64,000 nt of DNA from Copromyces sp. CBS 386.78 (lineage: Eukaryota > Ascomycota > Sordariomycetes > Sordariales > Sordariaceae). The notes beneath the pieces are model-generated. The model was not told where the DNA came from. It worked only from the letters and a program-made list of their open reading frames with translations, and ran no database searches. The position numbers and the translations under genes were made by a program. Position 1 is the first letter of the stretch. Each line of letters opens with the position of its first letter. Shown here in pieces: positions 10,835-22,411 of this stretch. The stretch covers positions 186,001 to 250,000 of the forward strand of contig MU839091.1 in the NCBI GenBank assembly GCA_030685235.1. Direction: 5' to 3'.

Positions 10835-13800
10835 ATGTCTCCTGCTCCCGAAGCAATCGCGCAGTCCAACGCGATGGATGAACCCATCTCTCCGCGTCAG
10901 GACGCGCCGCCCATCCAGCAGGCGATCCAGACCCTCGGCGCCCTCAACCCCCTCAACTCTCTCGACATGCCTGCCGACCCCGATGCCCAAGCTACCGTAA
11001 CCGATTTCCTCGACTTTACCGAATACCTTCCCGCCGACATAATGCGCTCCCTCACACTCATCGGCAAACTCGACGAAACCCATATTAACGCGTCCACCAT
11101 TGTCCACGAACTCACCAAGAAATGGTCCCAACTACCAAACATCCCGCCCTCCGAGCGGACCAGTGCCGTCGATCTGCGCGCCGACATCTCTGAACAGCTT
11201 CAACAAGGCATGAATGCCCGTGTTTCCGCCCACGCCGAAGCTGTACGAATGGACGGAGAGGTTAAACGACACCACAGTCGCATCAACACTATCCTTGCCA
11301 AGCTGGTGACCATGTTGGAGAACTACCCGCCCCCAGAAGAGATCAAAAGCCCTGTTGCCACGTTCAAGTCGCCCCAGGCAGCGGCAGGGTCCAAGGCACC
11401 CCTAAGACTTGATGGCCAGAAGCGACGACATAGGGTCCCGAGAATCACGGTGCCTGGAGAAGTTTTGGCACCATACGAGCTCAACTACGAACCGTTTACC
11501 ACCGACAGCGACAGCAGCTCCGAGGACGAGGATGCGGCATCTCTGTCCACCAGCCGTGTAACCCCAGCACCTCAGCCACGCATTAAGGTTATGAAGGCTC
11601 CTGCCCGTCCGCCTAAAGCTGGAAAGGCGCCCAAGCCGAGAACATCCGTCCCCCCGCCGCATATTCCAGGCGGCGACCAACCGCTATCCACGAGCGCCGT
11701 GCTGGCACAGCTGGGCCCACCTCCAGTGAACCCAGTCATCGGTGGTCCGGACGCTCCTTGGGGCCAGCTTACACCATTCGAACTCGCCAAGCTGAGAAAG
11801 AAGATGAAGAAGAATGCAGCTTGGACCCCTTCTGTTACCATGATCGCTCGAGAACTCCAAGCTTTGGGCCGCGGTTATGAAGCCTTCAAAGCTGCACAAC
11901 AAAAGGCGGAACAAGAGGGAAGGGTCTTTGAAGGAAAGATGCCTGTCCCAGTCAAGAACCCCTCTACTGGAGAGATGCAGATGCCCGTGGGTGCGGTCTC
12001 GGAAGAGGCTTTGGCGGCGGATGAGGCGAACACATATAATCGCGGCATGAAGTTGAATGAGGCTAAGAAACTCAAGAGGGTTCAGTTGGCACATCAGGCT
12101 GCGATTGAGGCCGAAGAATCAGCAAAGCTTCTGGACAATGTTGCTCGGATACTGATGAATAACTCGCAACCTGCCATTACCCAACCAGCCCCAACCCCTA
12201 CGATAGTCAACAACAGCCGACCCAAACACCCAAAGAAGCGCAAGAGGGAGTCTGTCATCGAGGCCGATGCGACGAAACCGGAGTCGCAGATCAAGCGGAT
12301 GAAAAACGAGACCCCTGTTCCTACTCCGCAGCTCAATCTTCAACCACACCAGAGAACGGCAGTGCCTACACCTGTCCTGCATTCTACAACCCCCATTCCT
12401 CTCCCCATTCATGCTCAAGATCACACCAGCGCTGCCAAATCTAGTGCCTCAGTCGCTTCGGCGACATCTCCCGCCCCAAGCAGCGTCGCCGGTAGTTCCA
12501 GTGCGGCCCCTCCAGTTCCGCCCATAAAGCTACCACCCGCTGAGACCCCTATTCCGCCGCCGCTACGGTCGCCCAGAAAGTCTACAACTCCGATCCTTCC
12601 TCCTGTTAGAGAGACGAGGAAGACGCAGACGACTCGCATCCAAGAGCAGCAGCAACAACCGCAACAGCAACAACAGCAACAAGCACAAATTCAACCGCAA
12701 ACACAACCACAACCATTACAGCAACATCAATATCAACAGCAGCAGCAGCAGCAGCCGCCGCCGCAGCAAACCCAACTACCACAGAAGCAACAATTACAGG
12801 TGCAGCCACAGCAGGAGGAAACCAAAAGTTCGTCCCGTAAAACAACTCCAGCAGCAGATGTACCCGGTCACACACCAGATCCAGATGAACAACCGGCTTC
12901 CACAACGGCGACTGCACCTCCCAGCGTGGCATCGACCACGTCTATCCGTCGCAAGGCTTCTAGTATTGAACCCCAACCATCTCTTGCATCAGATCGCCCT
13001 CGTCGTACAAGTACTGCCCGGAATACACCTGCACCAGATAAGGCTCCGGCAGAAACGACCATGATTACACGGACGGCCGGAAAGCGAACTAAAAGGCCAG
13101 CGCCAGGTGTCATTAGCCGGACTGTGAGCGGCGGCAATAGTGCTGTTGGGAAACGAAAAGCCGCGCCGAAGAAGAGCGCCCGCACCGGGAAGGGTAAGGA
13201 CAAGGCAGCTGCGGAAGGTCGACAAGCAGCGGCGGTAGCAGCAGCAACAGCAGCCGCCGCCGGAACCAAGAACGAGACGGAAGTCGAAGTGGACGATGAG
13301 GGAAACGTGATCGATCCCGACGAGCCGAGGTACTGCCTATGCAACCGTGTGAGCTTTGGGATAATGATTCAATGTGACAACGTTGATGTGAGTAAACAAC
13401 CCAACAAGAAGAAGAAGTCAACATCCAAGAAATCCGGCAAGGCCGCAGCAAGTCTCCGTTCGGCAACTTCTACGTCTACTATGTCTATTTCCACAAGGTC
13501 CAAGCGAAAACAGGGAACAAAGGAGGATGAACAAGGTGAAGAACAAGACGAAGAGCAAGCGCCCAACAAGGAAAATGAAGAAGAAAATGCAGAGAGCAAT
13601 CCGTCTCAGACGGGAAAGAACAGGGTGAGAATTGCCCGGAGCCAGTGCTCAAAAAATTCCGATAATGAAGATGATGGAGAGAGTGGTGGAGCGAATCAGA
13701 ACAACCAGAAGGGACATAAGGCTAACCACGTCTTCAAACCACAGAAATGCCAGCAGGAATGGTTCCATCTTGAATGCGTAGGACTCACCGCGATTCCGGC

Positions 13801-13891
13801 TAGGACAACGAAGTGGTATTGTCCCGACTGTCGCAAGGCGCTGAACATTGGCGAGAAGGGCGAAGTCAGTGCTAGAGGCATCAAGGCTTAG
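10835..13891 (+). CDS. ING-family PHD-finger chromatin protein
   Basis: Likely subunit of a histone acetyltransferase or deacetylase complex, binding methylated H3K4 through its PHD finger. Residues about 50-165 form the ING N-terminal helical domain (DFLDFTEYLPADIMRSLTLI, then DLRADISEQLQQGMNARVSA). The centre is low complexity with a poly-Gln region at about 600-665 encoded by CAA/CAG. The C-terminus is a C4HC3 PHD finger: YCLCNRVSFGIMIQC, then KCQQEWFHLEC, then WYCPDC. Between the third and fourth zinc ligands lies a 357-nt segment (13388-13744) with GTGAGT donor, CTAAC branch and CAG acceptor; removing it restores a normal PHD and gives 899 aa. The segment has no in-frame stop, so unspliced RNA would encode 1018 aa with a charged 119-residue insert. 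The length and layout recall Pho23/Yng-type proteins, but the subtype is not settled. Confidence 0.88.
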   Translation: MSPAPEAIAQSNAMDEPISPRQDAPPIQQAIQTLGALNPLNSLDMPADPDAQATVTDFLDFTEYLPADIMRSLTLIGKLDETHINASTIVHELTKKWSQLPNIPPSERTSAVDLRADISEQLQQGMNARVSAHAEAVRMDGEVKRHHSRINTILAKLVTMLENYPPPEEIKSPVATFKSPQAAAGSKAPLRLDGQKRRHRVPRITVPGEVLAPYELNYEPFTTDSDSSSEDEDAASLSTSRVTPAPQPRIKVMKAPARPPKAGKAPKPRTSVPPPHIPGGDQPLSTSAVLAQLGPPPVNPVIGGPDAPWGQLTPFELAKLRKKMKKNAAWTPSVTMIARELQALGRGYEAFKAAQQKAEQEGRVFEGKMPVPVKNPSTGEMQMPVGAVSEEALAADEANTYNRGMKLNEAKKLKRVQLAHQAAIEAEESAKLLDNVARILMNNSQPAITQPAPTPTIVNNSRPKHPKKRKRESVIEADATKPESQIKRMKNETPVPTPQLNLQPHQRTAVPTPVLHSTTPIPLPIHAQDHTSAAKSSASVASATSPAPSSVAGSSSAAPPVPPIKLPPAETPIPPPLRSPRKSTTPILPPVRETRKTQTTRIQEQQQQPQQQQQQQAQIQPQTQPQPLQQHQYQQQQQQQPPPQQTQLPQKQQLQVQPQQEETKSSSRKTTPAADVPGHTPDPDEQPASTTATAPPSVASTTSIRRKASSIEPQPSLASDRPRRTSTARNTPAPDKAPAETTMITRTAGKRTKRPAPGVISRTVSGGNSAVGKRKAAPKKSARTGKGKDKAAAEGRQAAAVAAATAAAAGTKNETEVEVDDEGNVIDPDEPRYCLCNRVSFGIMIQCDNVDVSKQPNKKKKSTSKKSGKAAASLRSATSTSTMSISTRSKRKQGTKEDEQGEEQDEEQAPNKENEEENAESNPSQTGKNRVRIARSQCSKNSDNEDDGESGGANQNNQKGHKANHVFKPQKCQQEWFHLECVGLTAIPARTTKWYCPDCRKALNIGEKGEVSARGIKA

Positions 13892-13923
13892 AGACGGGAG
13901 CTAGAGGTATCAATGCTTAGAGA
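13871..13923 (+). repeat. Short tandem duplication across the ING stop codon
   Basis: Two 24-bp copies, 13871-13894 and 13900-13923, start GCTAGAGG and end GCTTAGAGA. They differ at two bases and are separated by CGGGA, a 29-bp period. The first copy contains the stop codon of the ING gene. Confidence 0.85.
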
Positions 13924-14707
13924 GAGCCTAGCGAGCTGGAGCCGACTGAGGCCTCGAAATAGGGATCGGTGGGATATCTTACCTCATGTCTTGTTTATGT
14001 CCAGCGTTGGGTCAAGTTGCCTGCGTGATGGCAATACATTGGAGCGTTGGTTTTCGGTTGGAAGGCGCTGGTGTGTGAGTAAGCGTTTGGTAGCGCGTTT
14101 TGGCATTCATCATCTGGCCAACCTGCCAGGCGGATGGATGGTTGACTTCACTTTTCGCCATAATCGGTGATTAATCAAATTTGCGAAGCAGTACATTGGG
14201 ATATAGACTTTAGTAACATCGCTATGACAGAACAAAGCTGCTAGTGGTTCCGTTTAAGGCTTAAGAGGAGGACTCTTGGACTAGATACCAAGCCTTGCTA
14301 TGGAGCGAAAGAGTATGCCATGGCAAAAGTTGGCAGGCGAGAAAGCGGCGAAGAACATGTATAGGCAATGTTTGTAAACCAAACCATATACCAGACGTTG
14401 CGATGAAAACGGGCGGTGATGATCTTCACCGTGTGTGCCTGCCAAGCCATAACGACAATCGCGGGGATCATCGTCAAGATCAATGGAGCGCAACGCAGTT
14501 CCATCCGTTCGGCGATCTACGTGTCATACCCGGCATAATGCACCGGCAAGGAAACTAAAGTCAAAACGAGCATTCCCTTCCTCCTACGCACCAGATTTCT
14601 CCCGCTTGTATTTACATCCCACCACCTGCCTACGTACCTACACAACAAAGAATAGAGTACTTCGCTCCCTACTCAACAACAACAACATCATCACCTACCA
14701 CCACACA
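13892..14707. other. Intergenic region, ING 3' flank and next promoter
   Basis: About 0.8 kb without a supportable gene. The last 150 bases are rich in ACAACAAC and CACC, typical of a leader, and run into the ATG of the NTF2-like gene. Confidence 0.5.
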
Positions 14708-15475
14708 ATGGATTCCCAAATCCACACCAACAAGAATCAAGACCAACAGAACCCTTCCGGCTACGAACCAATCTGGCCCAAGGACCTAGACCTCTCCCTC
14801 ATACCGACGTCCACAACCTCCCAATTCATCACCAGCTTCTTCCAAGTCTCCGATAATCCGGACCTAACAGAGGAATGGCTCAGCTTCTTCCACGAGGAGG
14901 CCAAGCTTGTGATGGGTGATAAGGTTGCTGAAGGGAAGGAAGGTACGTATGGAATTCTGCTTCATGCCAGTTTTTTTTTTTTTTTTTAAAGTTTTTTTAA
15001 ATTTTATTTTTATCTTTTTTTATTTTTTATTTTTATTTATTTTTTTTCCCCAAGCAGAATTTACCTTTTACCTACCCGTGTACTTACAGAACCACTGACC
15101 GTCCAATATGTAGAAATTCGCACCCTAAGAAAGGGAATGTGGGAAAAAGTCAAGGCCAGGAAGCATACAGTCCAAAAGGTCTTTCCGGCGTGGTTCACTC
15201 ACCCTCAGCCTCGCACCAGTACCGGTGCCGGTGCCATGGATGATGATGTCCTGGAGTTCATGGTTTACGGAACGGTGGATTATACCTTGAGGGAAACGGA
15301 GACGGGAGAGGCGGAGAAGGAGGAGAAGATGGATTGGGCGGCCCATGCGAAGTTGATTCGGAGGGATGATGCTGCTGGGCAGGGTGCTGGGGATGGTGAA
15401 GCGTCGAAGACGGGGAACACCTCGATGCTTGTGTTTAACAGGTATAGGGTTTATTTATCTCCTAGTGTGGAGTAA
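14708..15475 (+). CDS. SnoaL/NTF2-like fold protein
   Basis: Protein of 198 aa from exons 14708-14942 and 15114-15475. The splice (GTACGT donor, TAG acceptor) is phase 1 and joins LVMGDKVAEGKE to EIRTLRKGMWEKVKARKHTV without a gap, giving confidence in the model. The pattern of an N-terminal helix (TTSQFITSFFQVSDN), then WLSFFHEEAKLVMGDK, a basic helix (MWEKVKARKHTVQKVFPA), a strand (VLEFMVYGTVDYTL) and a final strand (FNRYRVYLSPSVE) matches fungal proteins of the NTF2-like superfamily that resemble SnoaL. Such folds can be enzymes or ligand-binding proteins, and no catalytic residues can be assigned. The intron is unusually T-rich, with a 16-17 nt T run and several T/A runs. There is no secondary-metabolism gene next to it, so no pathway is suggested. 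Confidence 0.75.
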
Positions 15476-18400
15476 GGGAAGCATCGAGATGGAGAGGATC
15501 GCGAGGCAGAAGGTTGGAAGATTGACGGTAGCACAGTCTGGGACAAGAATCTGGATTACAGGTCAAGAATGTGTTGAGTATGGTGTTTGCACTACGGTGT
15601 CTCAAATTTGATGGACGACGACGCACCTCCCAGAAGTGAGGGCCCGGATGTTGAGGAGGGGAGTTCTCAGTGCTGGTTGAGCTGGGCGTAGTGTACTAAC
15701 ATCAATCAGTGGTGTGCACGTCACAACCTGTTAGTATAGCAAGACAATACCAACAGCACTTATATACAGATGACACGCTTGTTTCTGCTCGAGAAATTAC
15801 GGGCTCAATCTGGTCTCTACAACTCCACAATCATGACGATTGAGAATTGAAAAGATTATACCCCAGTCCACAATGACCTATCATTCATACCTACCTATGC
15901 TCTTTTCCTGACTACCGCATTTTCTCACTCGATTTGGATTCCTTCTGAAAGGGTATAGCGGGCCGCCATACCCTATCTGGGCACATAAGCGAGTGCCAGC
16001 CAGCTGGTTTACCCCGCCACCCCTCTGCCAGCCCCGCCAGCCGACTGCAGATGACCTACCAGAACCTCCTCTTTTGCCAAGGAACTGGGTACCACTGTGC
16101 ACCCCCCTTGTATGGTCACATTACACGTACCCACTCCATCTTGCAGGAGGTGGAAACTATACTACAGCTGGTTAGAAGGAATCCAAATCGAGTGAGAAAA
16201 TGCGGTAGTGTACATACACGATTCGAAACAGTTCCATAGCCAGATGAACCATTAAGGCATTGCCGCAAGCCCCGAAGTCTACCTACCTACCTAAAGTACC
16301 AAACAAACCCCGCCTCCCTTTTCCATACGTAACTCCAGCAACCCACATGACACGCCGGAGTGTCACCCGCCCAGAGGCGGCGGGATAAGAAGACCAGACA
16401 AGGCACATGCAGCCATTCAGCTGACTGAAACCCCCCCTTGCCTTGTTCTTTCTTCAGGTTCAGGTTCAGATTTGGCTGTCTTTCATTTGTCTGTCTGCGC
16501 TTCAGCCTGGCAAACTTTGGTCTCTCGCGTTCGCTTGTCTGGGCTGCCATAGGACAATGATAGACAAGTAGGGATAGCCAGGCAATCAGAGGCCAGCGGC
16601 GTATCACAACCTCAATCTAAGATGACTCCTTTTGGGGTTACCATAGCACTGGGAAATTTGATGGGCCTCTTGCGTTTGCGGACGGAATGCTCTGTAGCCT
16701 GTACATGGTCGGCACTGCCTTGCCAGATGAGCAATGTGCGTAGCAATGCGGATTGCCCTGTGAGGTTGTTAAAGCACCACCACCATCTGGCATACGACCT
16801 ACAGTATAGGTAGGATGACGTGATGTAAGACGGCCCTCCTTTCCTTGAATACCCATCGACAGCAGATATGGATCAAGGGACCTTGAGATAACAAGACAAA
16901 AGCCCGGAAGATGTGAACCCGGCCATGTGAATGTTTGAAAGACCCTTCTAACCCATCATCATATAGAATAGTCGCCAATGGTGAATAAGGTAAATCAGAC
17001 CCCGGAATGACTAAAACAAAGGCCATGTCGACCATGTGTCGTGTGAGCTCAGTAGTCACCAGTCCTGGGCGGCTATCTCGAGACTTTAACCTCAGCATCC
17101 GGGTGTTGGTAAAAGCCTACCTTTACTAACACTGGCATTAGGAGTTCCTCACGGTCATGAAACACCGATCCATGATCCATCCACCCATCTGGCATTGGAA
17201 CCGATGACGTACTTTTTGAGTGCTTGTCTCCGAGATGAATGAACGACCCTACCACAGAAAGAGAACCGGTGGTTCCTCACGAACCATCCAACTAGAGCCA
17301 TGCCCATCATAGGCTCGTAGCAGCAGCCACTTCCGCCATTGGAGGCTATTGGGAAAGCAGACCAAGATCTCTTTCACCCGTCGCCACAAAGAAGGAGTCA
17401 GCTGGTCTCCCAACATGAATCCAATGTAGGTAGTGTAGTGTACAAGAGGGCCTTGAGAGAAGAGAAGAGAAGCGCCGAAGGTCGGTGTGTGGGTGATTAG
17501 GTGATACCGGTAGATACCTCTACCGAGCGGTGGGAGCACCGGAGAGGGGACTGGATACAACTATAGATCGCCCCGCCATTGGCGTCCATTCAGCGGCTTC
17601 ACTGTAACACTGCCCTGCCAGGTACATGGGGGTACTTGTGCCTTGCTGTTTGTTGTGGAGATAGGGGCTCTTCCCTCTAACCAGTGGTTTCTTATCTCGG
17701 GACACTGGAACCGTCACGCTATGTTGGACGTCGATGGAGTTCCTGCATCACGCCCCACACGACTTGTACCACTCACGAGACGGGAACCTCGCTGAAGATC
17801 TCCCCGCCTTGCCCGCTTCCACTGTGTTCTTGTCGTTGTCGTCGGGTCTCTCAACTGCTGGAATCCCGGGCGACTCCGCTGCTCTCTCTGCCCGGACTTT
17901 CAAACGACATATTTCCAAACGGGCTGATAGGCCGTAGCAGGTCGTGACAGCCAAGGCCGCCTCAACTGGACCCGTGTGTGGGTTCCGCTCTTTCTTGTCC
18001 CGCATCCCAGCTGTTCATCGCAGCCAGTAGCAGGCCTCACAGTGCTCAGGTTCCCGGGTGACTGGTCACCCCGAGTCACCGCCCAAGGTACCTCCCTCTA
18101 CATTTTATACCAGGCCGGGACCTGGCGCCAGGCACTGTCTACTTACCTAGGTACTGGCTGATCCTGGCCGTTGACCCGTAGACTGCCATCCACTTGGGGG
18201 GGCTGTTGACGTCGGCAGTCACCACCTCTCTGACTTCTCCTGCATTGCTTCAGTTCACTTCCATCATGATCCGAACCTCTTCTCTTCACACAACATACCT
18301 AACCAACTACGTTAGAAGGTAGGTACCCAGCTTCGACTTTCATACCAGGAACAACAGCACCGAGTTTCCGACCAGTTACTATCACGAACGTTCAACGACT

Positions 18401-18910
18401 AGCATACGCCGGCGACCTCTTTCTCTTTGCTTTGATCACGACTCATTACGAAACTTGCACGCTGCTTCTAATCCAACAACCAATCTGTAATACCACGTCA
18501 CTTCAACTAGGTGCCGCTTGACTTTCTCTTTCCATTGCTTTGCATTCGTCCTCTTCTCTATCTGTCTATCTGTCACAGAGTTGGCTCTGCGATTACACTC
18601 CTTTGTCCCCCGGTAACGGCACCACAACTCCCGGACACAGCCCAGCGCTCAAACTGCCTCGACGCTCTCGATATCACCGCTCGGATTCGCCAGTAGCTTT
18701 CCTGTCTTACGTCTCTCCGAGCATACACCGTACAACCCACGTATAACCATCTGGTGTTCCGAGTCTCTTCACCATATACATCCCTGCCGTATTCACTCTC
18801 TGGACTCCGGCCACTTGTGTCTTTACGTGCCTTGAGAGCTTCCGACGCTTGTTGCTTCTCCCCCCGCCCCGGGCAGGAACCTGCTCGACCCTTCTCCCGA
18901 GTTGCCATTC
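15476..18910. other. 3.4-kb intergenic region with an inverted-repeat element
   Basis: No gene seen apart from the element at 15915-16205. Frames here are short and overlap on both strands. The right part (about 18100-18910) is pyrimidine-rich with TACCTAGGTA-like motifs near 18145 and 18310, and is probably the promoter and long leader of the BCAS3-like gene. Confidence 0.5.
15915..16205. mobile_element. MITE-like element with about 36-bp inverted repeats
   Basis: Arms 15911-15946 and 16174-16209 are perfect reverse complements over 36 bp (left arm begins ACTACCGCATTTTCTCACTC). If the ends are set inside the symmetrical TA dinucleotides at 15913-15914 and 16206-16207, the element is 291 bp with a TA on each side, as expected for Tc1/mariner-type insertion. 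The interior has no coding frame. Family assignment is inference; genome copy number would settle it. Confidence 0.65.
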
Positions 18911-21900
18911 ATGCCAGGTTCGTTGCGCTTCTTGAAACAGCCAGGGTGACCACTGTGATGTTCTAACATAACGCCCCTGATAGCCTCTAAGAAAGACCGG
19001 AAGAATGGCAAGGACAGTGGTGGAGTGGTCGCAGCGGTGACGAAACAGGGCGCCAAGTTCTCGTGGGTTCCCCTCCTGTTCGACGGATGATCCTCTGTGC
19101 TTGAGTGCCCGTCACCACTTGGACTGCTTGATCTAACCATCAATTACCTTCTTAGAAACACGACCGACGCCAAAGACGCCTCGTCCAGCCCGTCGCCGAC
19201 CCCTACCCCGATACCGGCAGTGACGGTTCCCGATAGCATGCCTATCGCACCCTCTCCCCGGGATCGAATCACCTCCCCCTATCTTGATGCTGTCTCCACG
19301 GCTTCATTCGCAACAAGCCCCTCGCCGAACGCTAGGGAATGGATAAAGAACCTGCCAGCCATGGCAGGCTCGCCCGGGAATCTTATTAGTTTGGTGGGCG
19401 AGTCACCTCCTACGGCTCCCTCGTCGTATACTCCTTCATCGTTTGAAGACACGCGCGGGATGTCCTCTGGCTGGTCTTCTCCCAGGCCTCCCAGCAACCT
19501 CTATGCAGCCTCGGTATCGCCCCCAACTGCGGACCGCCGGCCGATGAGTTTCCAAATGGCTAGGTCTCCTGCGGAGCTTCACGGACACTTGGGCGAGCCA
19601 GCATCTAGGAGAAGCTCAATGCACTCGCATTTTGCGCGTGCTGGGAACCCACCGCTGCCTCATCAACCGCAGCCTCACTTTTATGCTGCACCCGACTTTA
19701 ACCTGGACACCCATCGCCATGATGGCATCAAGGGGGGCGAAAGAGGCTACTACTTTGGATATGATACTATTGCCTCTCCATCCCTGGACCATGTTATGAG
19801 GAACGACAAGGTCGTCTTGGCTGGATACGAGGGGGGTTTGGAAGTTCACAAGCTTACAAAGGGAGGCCGTTTGGAAACCTTTGCGAGTTTGAAGGGATTG
19901 CGCGGAGGCGTGTATCACGCCAAGGTTCTACCTTGGACAGTTGCGCAGGCGGACATCTTTCCGCTGATCGCAGTTGTTGTCCATGGTCCAGATCTTCCTC
20001 CTATCCAGTCAGCTCCTAGCTCGGCTCCCAAAACCGAAGGCGACTATGATGCCGTGTCTGAGGATAGGTCCGATGCCATGGCTAACGTCCCACTTGATGC
20101 TCCTAAGGATACGTCTAGTGATAGGGCGGTACCTGGTTTCATAGAGTGTTACCAGACGACCGTTGAGATCTACTCACTCAAGACCAACAGGCTAGTCGAC
20201 ATTCTCCTCGAAGCACCGAAGATTCCCCTGAAGACTTCAGTTCTCAGCCCGATCTTCCAAGCGCCTCCCCCGTCTGGTGCTTTCCATATCCACACAGATG
20301 GTGGAAACGTGGTAGTATCATCTGGAGTCACTGGCGAATGCTGGGTTTACCAGCAGGTCGTGACGGACGAACCCGCGCCGCGTTTCGTTTGCCACGGCAA
20401 GCTTTGGACAACACTCCAACAGACTCCAAGAGGCAGTGATGGATCACAGGATATGGATCGGAATTACACTCCAGTGCCGCCTCGCCCACGGCCTCAAACT
20501 GCAATCCTGAGCGTCAAAGGCAAGTGGATCGCTTACTGCCCGGCTACGCCGTCTTCGCAGATAAGTCTTCGAGCGACGGTTCCAGTTCCGATCTACGGTC
20601 GGGCTCCGAATCTGTCTTCGTTGACGCCTGGTCAGCTGCCGCCCGCTTCTTCCGAGATCGATCTTCCGTTGGGTGACAGTGTTGTGAACAAGATCGTGCG
20701 AGATGCGACCCAGGAGCTTATTCAAGGTGCCAAATGGGTTGGTAAGCAGGGCTGGCAGGCTTGGAACAGCTACTGGAACCCCCAAGCAAACCCAGCCAGC
20801 CGGTCTCCTGTTCTCGCCCCTCAAAGCTGGGGAGGATCTGCCCAGCCAGACCCTTCTCAGTTTCCTCCGACACATGGTGCCATTACTCCGCCAGTCGCGA
20901 AGGATCCGAACATGATCTCGATTGTAGATTTAGAGACACTGTCTACATCGGCCACTATCCATCCGGTTACCAGCTTCCACATTCCCCAGGGCTGCAGCTT
21001 CCTGTCGTTCTCTCCGTCTGGCCTATCCCTCTTTACCGCTAGCTGCAAGGGAGATGTCCAGACTGTCTGGGACTTGATGCGTTTGCAGTACACCAAATCG
21101 TCGCCCTTGCAGGGTGCTGCCTTGTCTGTCACGGGAGGCCCGAAAGTGCGTCAGGTTGCGCAGTTCTCCCGTATGACGGTCACACGCATTGTCGATGTGG
21201 CCTGGACTAGGCCGAACGGTGAGCGCATAGCCATGGTCACGGAACGTGGAACTGTTCATATCCTGGATCTGCCGGTAAGCGCTTTCTCGTGGCCGCCTCC
21301 ACGTCGCCGGGTTAGGCCGAGTGAGGCAACAAACTCGGTCTCAGAAGGAAATTCTGCGGTCGCGATCGCTTCCAACGCCTTGAGCTCGGTCCGTGAAGTT
21401 GCTCGGCCACTCATCAGCCGGCCACGCAGGACTAGTAGCAACGGACAGCTTGTAGGATCTGGAATTGGCGAATATGCAACACATGGTGGAAAGGTTATCG
21501 CCGCGAGCATTAGTCATTCTCTCGGCAAAACTGGACATGCGCTCAACCAGTTGAGGCACACAGGAGAAAACCGAGTGTCTCTACCAACCAGCAACTCCGC
21601 TCCAGGGACGTCATGCGTGACGTGGGTGACGGGCAAGAGAGGTCACTTGCTTTATGTTCTGGGCAACGGCCTCGTCCGCTCGTTTGCGGTTACGAACCGA
21701 AGGGCATCCGGAGGCGAGAAACGAGCTCCACGACTTTCTAGATATAAGGATGTGAAGGTTCCTTTGATGCCGGACCTCTCCTTGGCAGCCCGCGCGAAGG
21801 CTTTCGTCGACCAGGAAGAGTACTACGAGTTCACGGAGAGGGACCTCGATGCGGGCAATGAGACGATGGTCCTCGATCGACATCGAGCTAGGGCAAAGGT

Positions 21901-22411
21901 AACCAATCTTGCCATCAGGTCATCAATCCCCCAGGCGGAGATAGAGTCTAGCGCGCCCTATCAGCCCTTCCACACTGATCGGCGTGTTGCCCTATATGAG
22001 GTTGAGGACGGCGCAGCACAGCTTTCAGACCTGATGGGCGCGGCATCCCTTGACGACTCGGTGGTTGAGCCCGGTCAGAAGAAAAAGAATGGCCCGCGAC
22101 CTTCACTTCCCGAACATGACAACCTGAAGCCAGGAGCTTCTCATGCATGGGCTTTCGGCGGCAAAATCCAAGGAAGAAAGCTGGATCTGGGGCTGCACCG
22201 GCTGGGAGATGACGACTTCATGTCCAACGACGATCTGAAGGCTCTTCCTCCTTCAGCAATGGAACGAGTCCTGGAACGGGACGGGGACACCGATCAAGTC
22301 GTGGTCACAACTCGTCGAAAGCGTGGAGTTTCCCGCTTGACCGCCCAGGACTATGACGGGTTCTTTGAGGATGATTGTGAGGTGCTCGATTTTGCGGACC
22401 AGCGAGTTTGA
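18911..22411 (+). CDS. BCAS3-like WD40 protein
   Basis: Large cytoplasmic protein of about 1118 aa. Model: exons 18911-18917 (ATGCCAG), 18984-19077 and 19156-22411. The introns have GTTCGT and GTTCGA donors and CTAAC branches, and the joined N-terminus reads MPASKKDRKNGKDSGG. A beta-propeller starts near residue 230 with DKVVLAGYEGGLEVHKL and KVLPWTVAQADIFPLIAVVV. Later blades include SFLSFSPSGLSLFTASCKGD and DVAWTRPNGERIAMVTERGT. Order and wording resemble BCAS3 and its plant and fungal relatives, which bind phosphoinositides at autophagosome-forming membranes in animals. The first 200 residues and the 750-850 region are Ser/Pro-rich. The C-terminus is acidic. A GTAAGC at 21274 is read through in frame. 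The assignment rests on pattern memory and could be wrong at the subfamily level. Confidence 0.72.

Noticed and set aside
10089..11000. 303-codon open frame overlapping the ING start
   Set aside because: No good ATG context or domain, and it overlaps a clear coding start in another frame.
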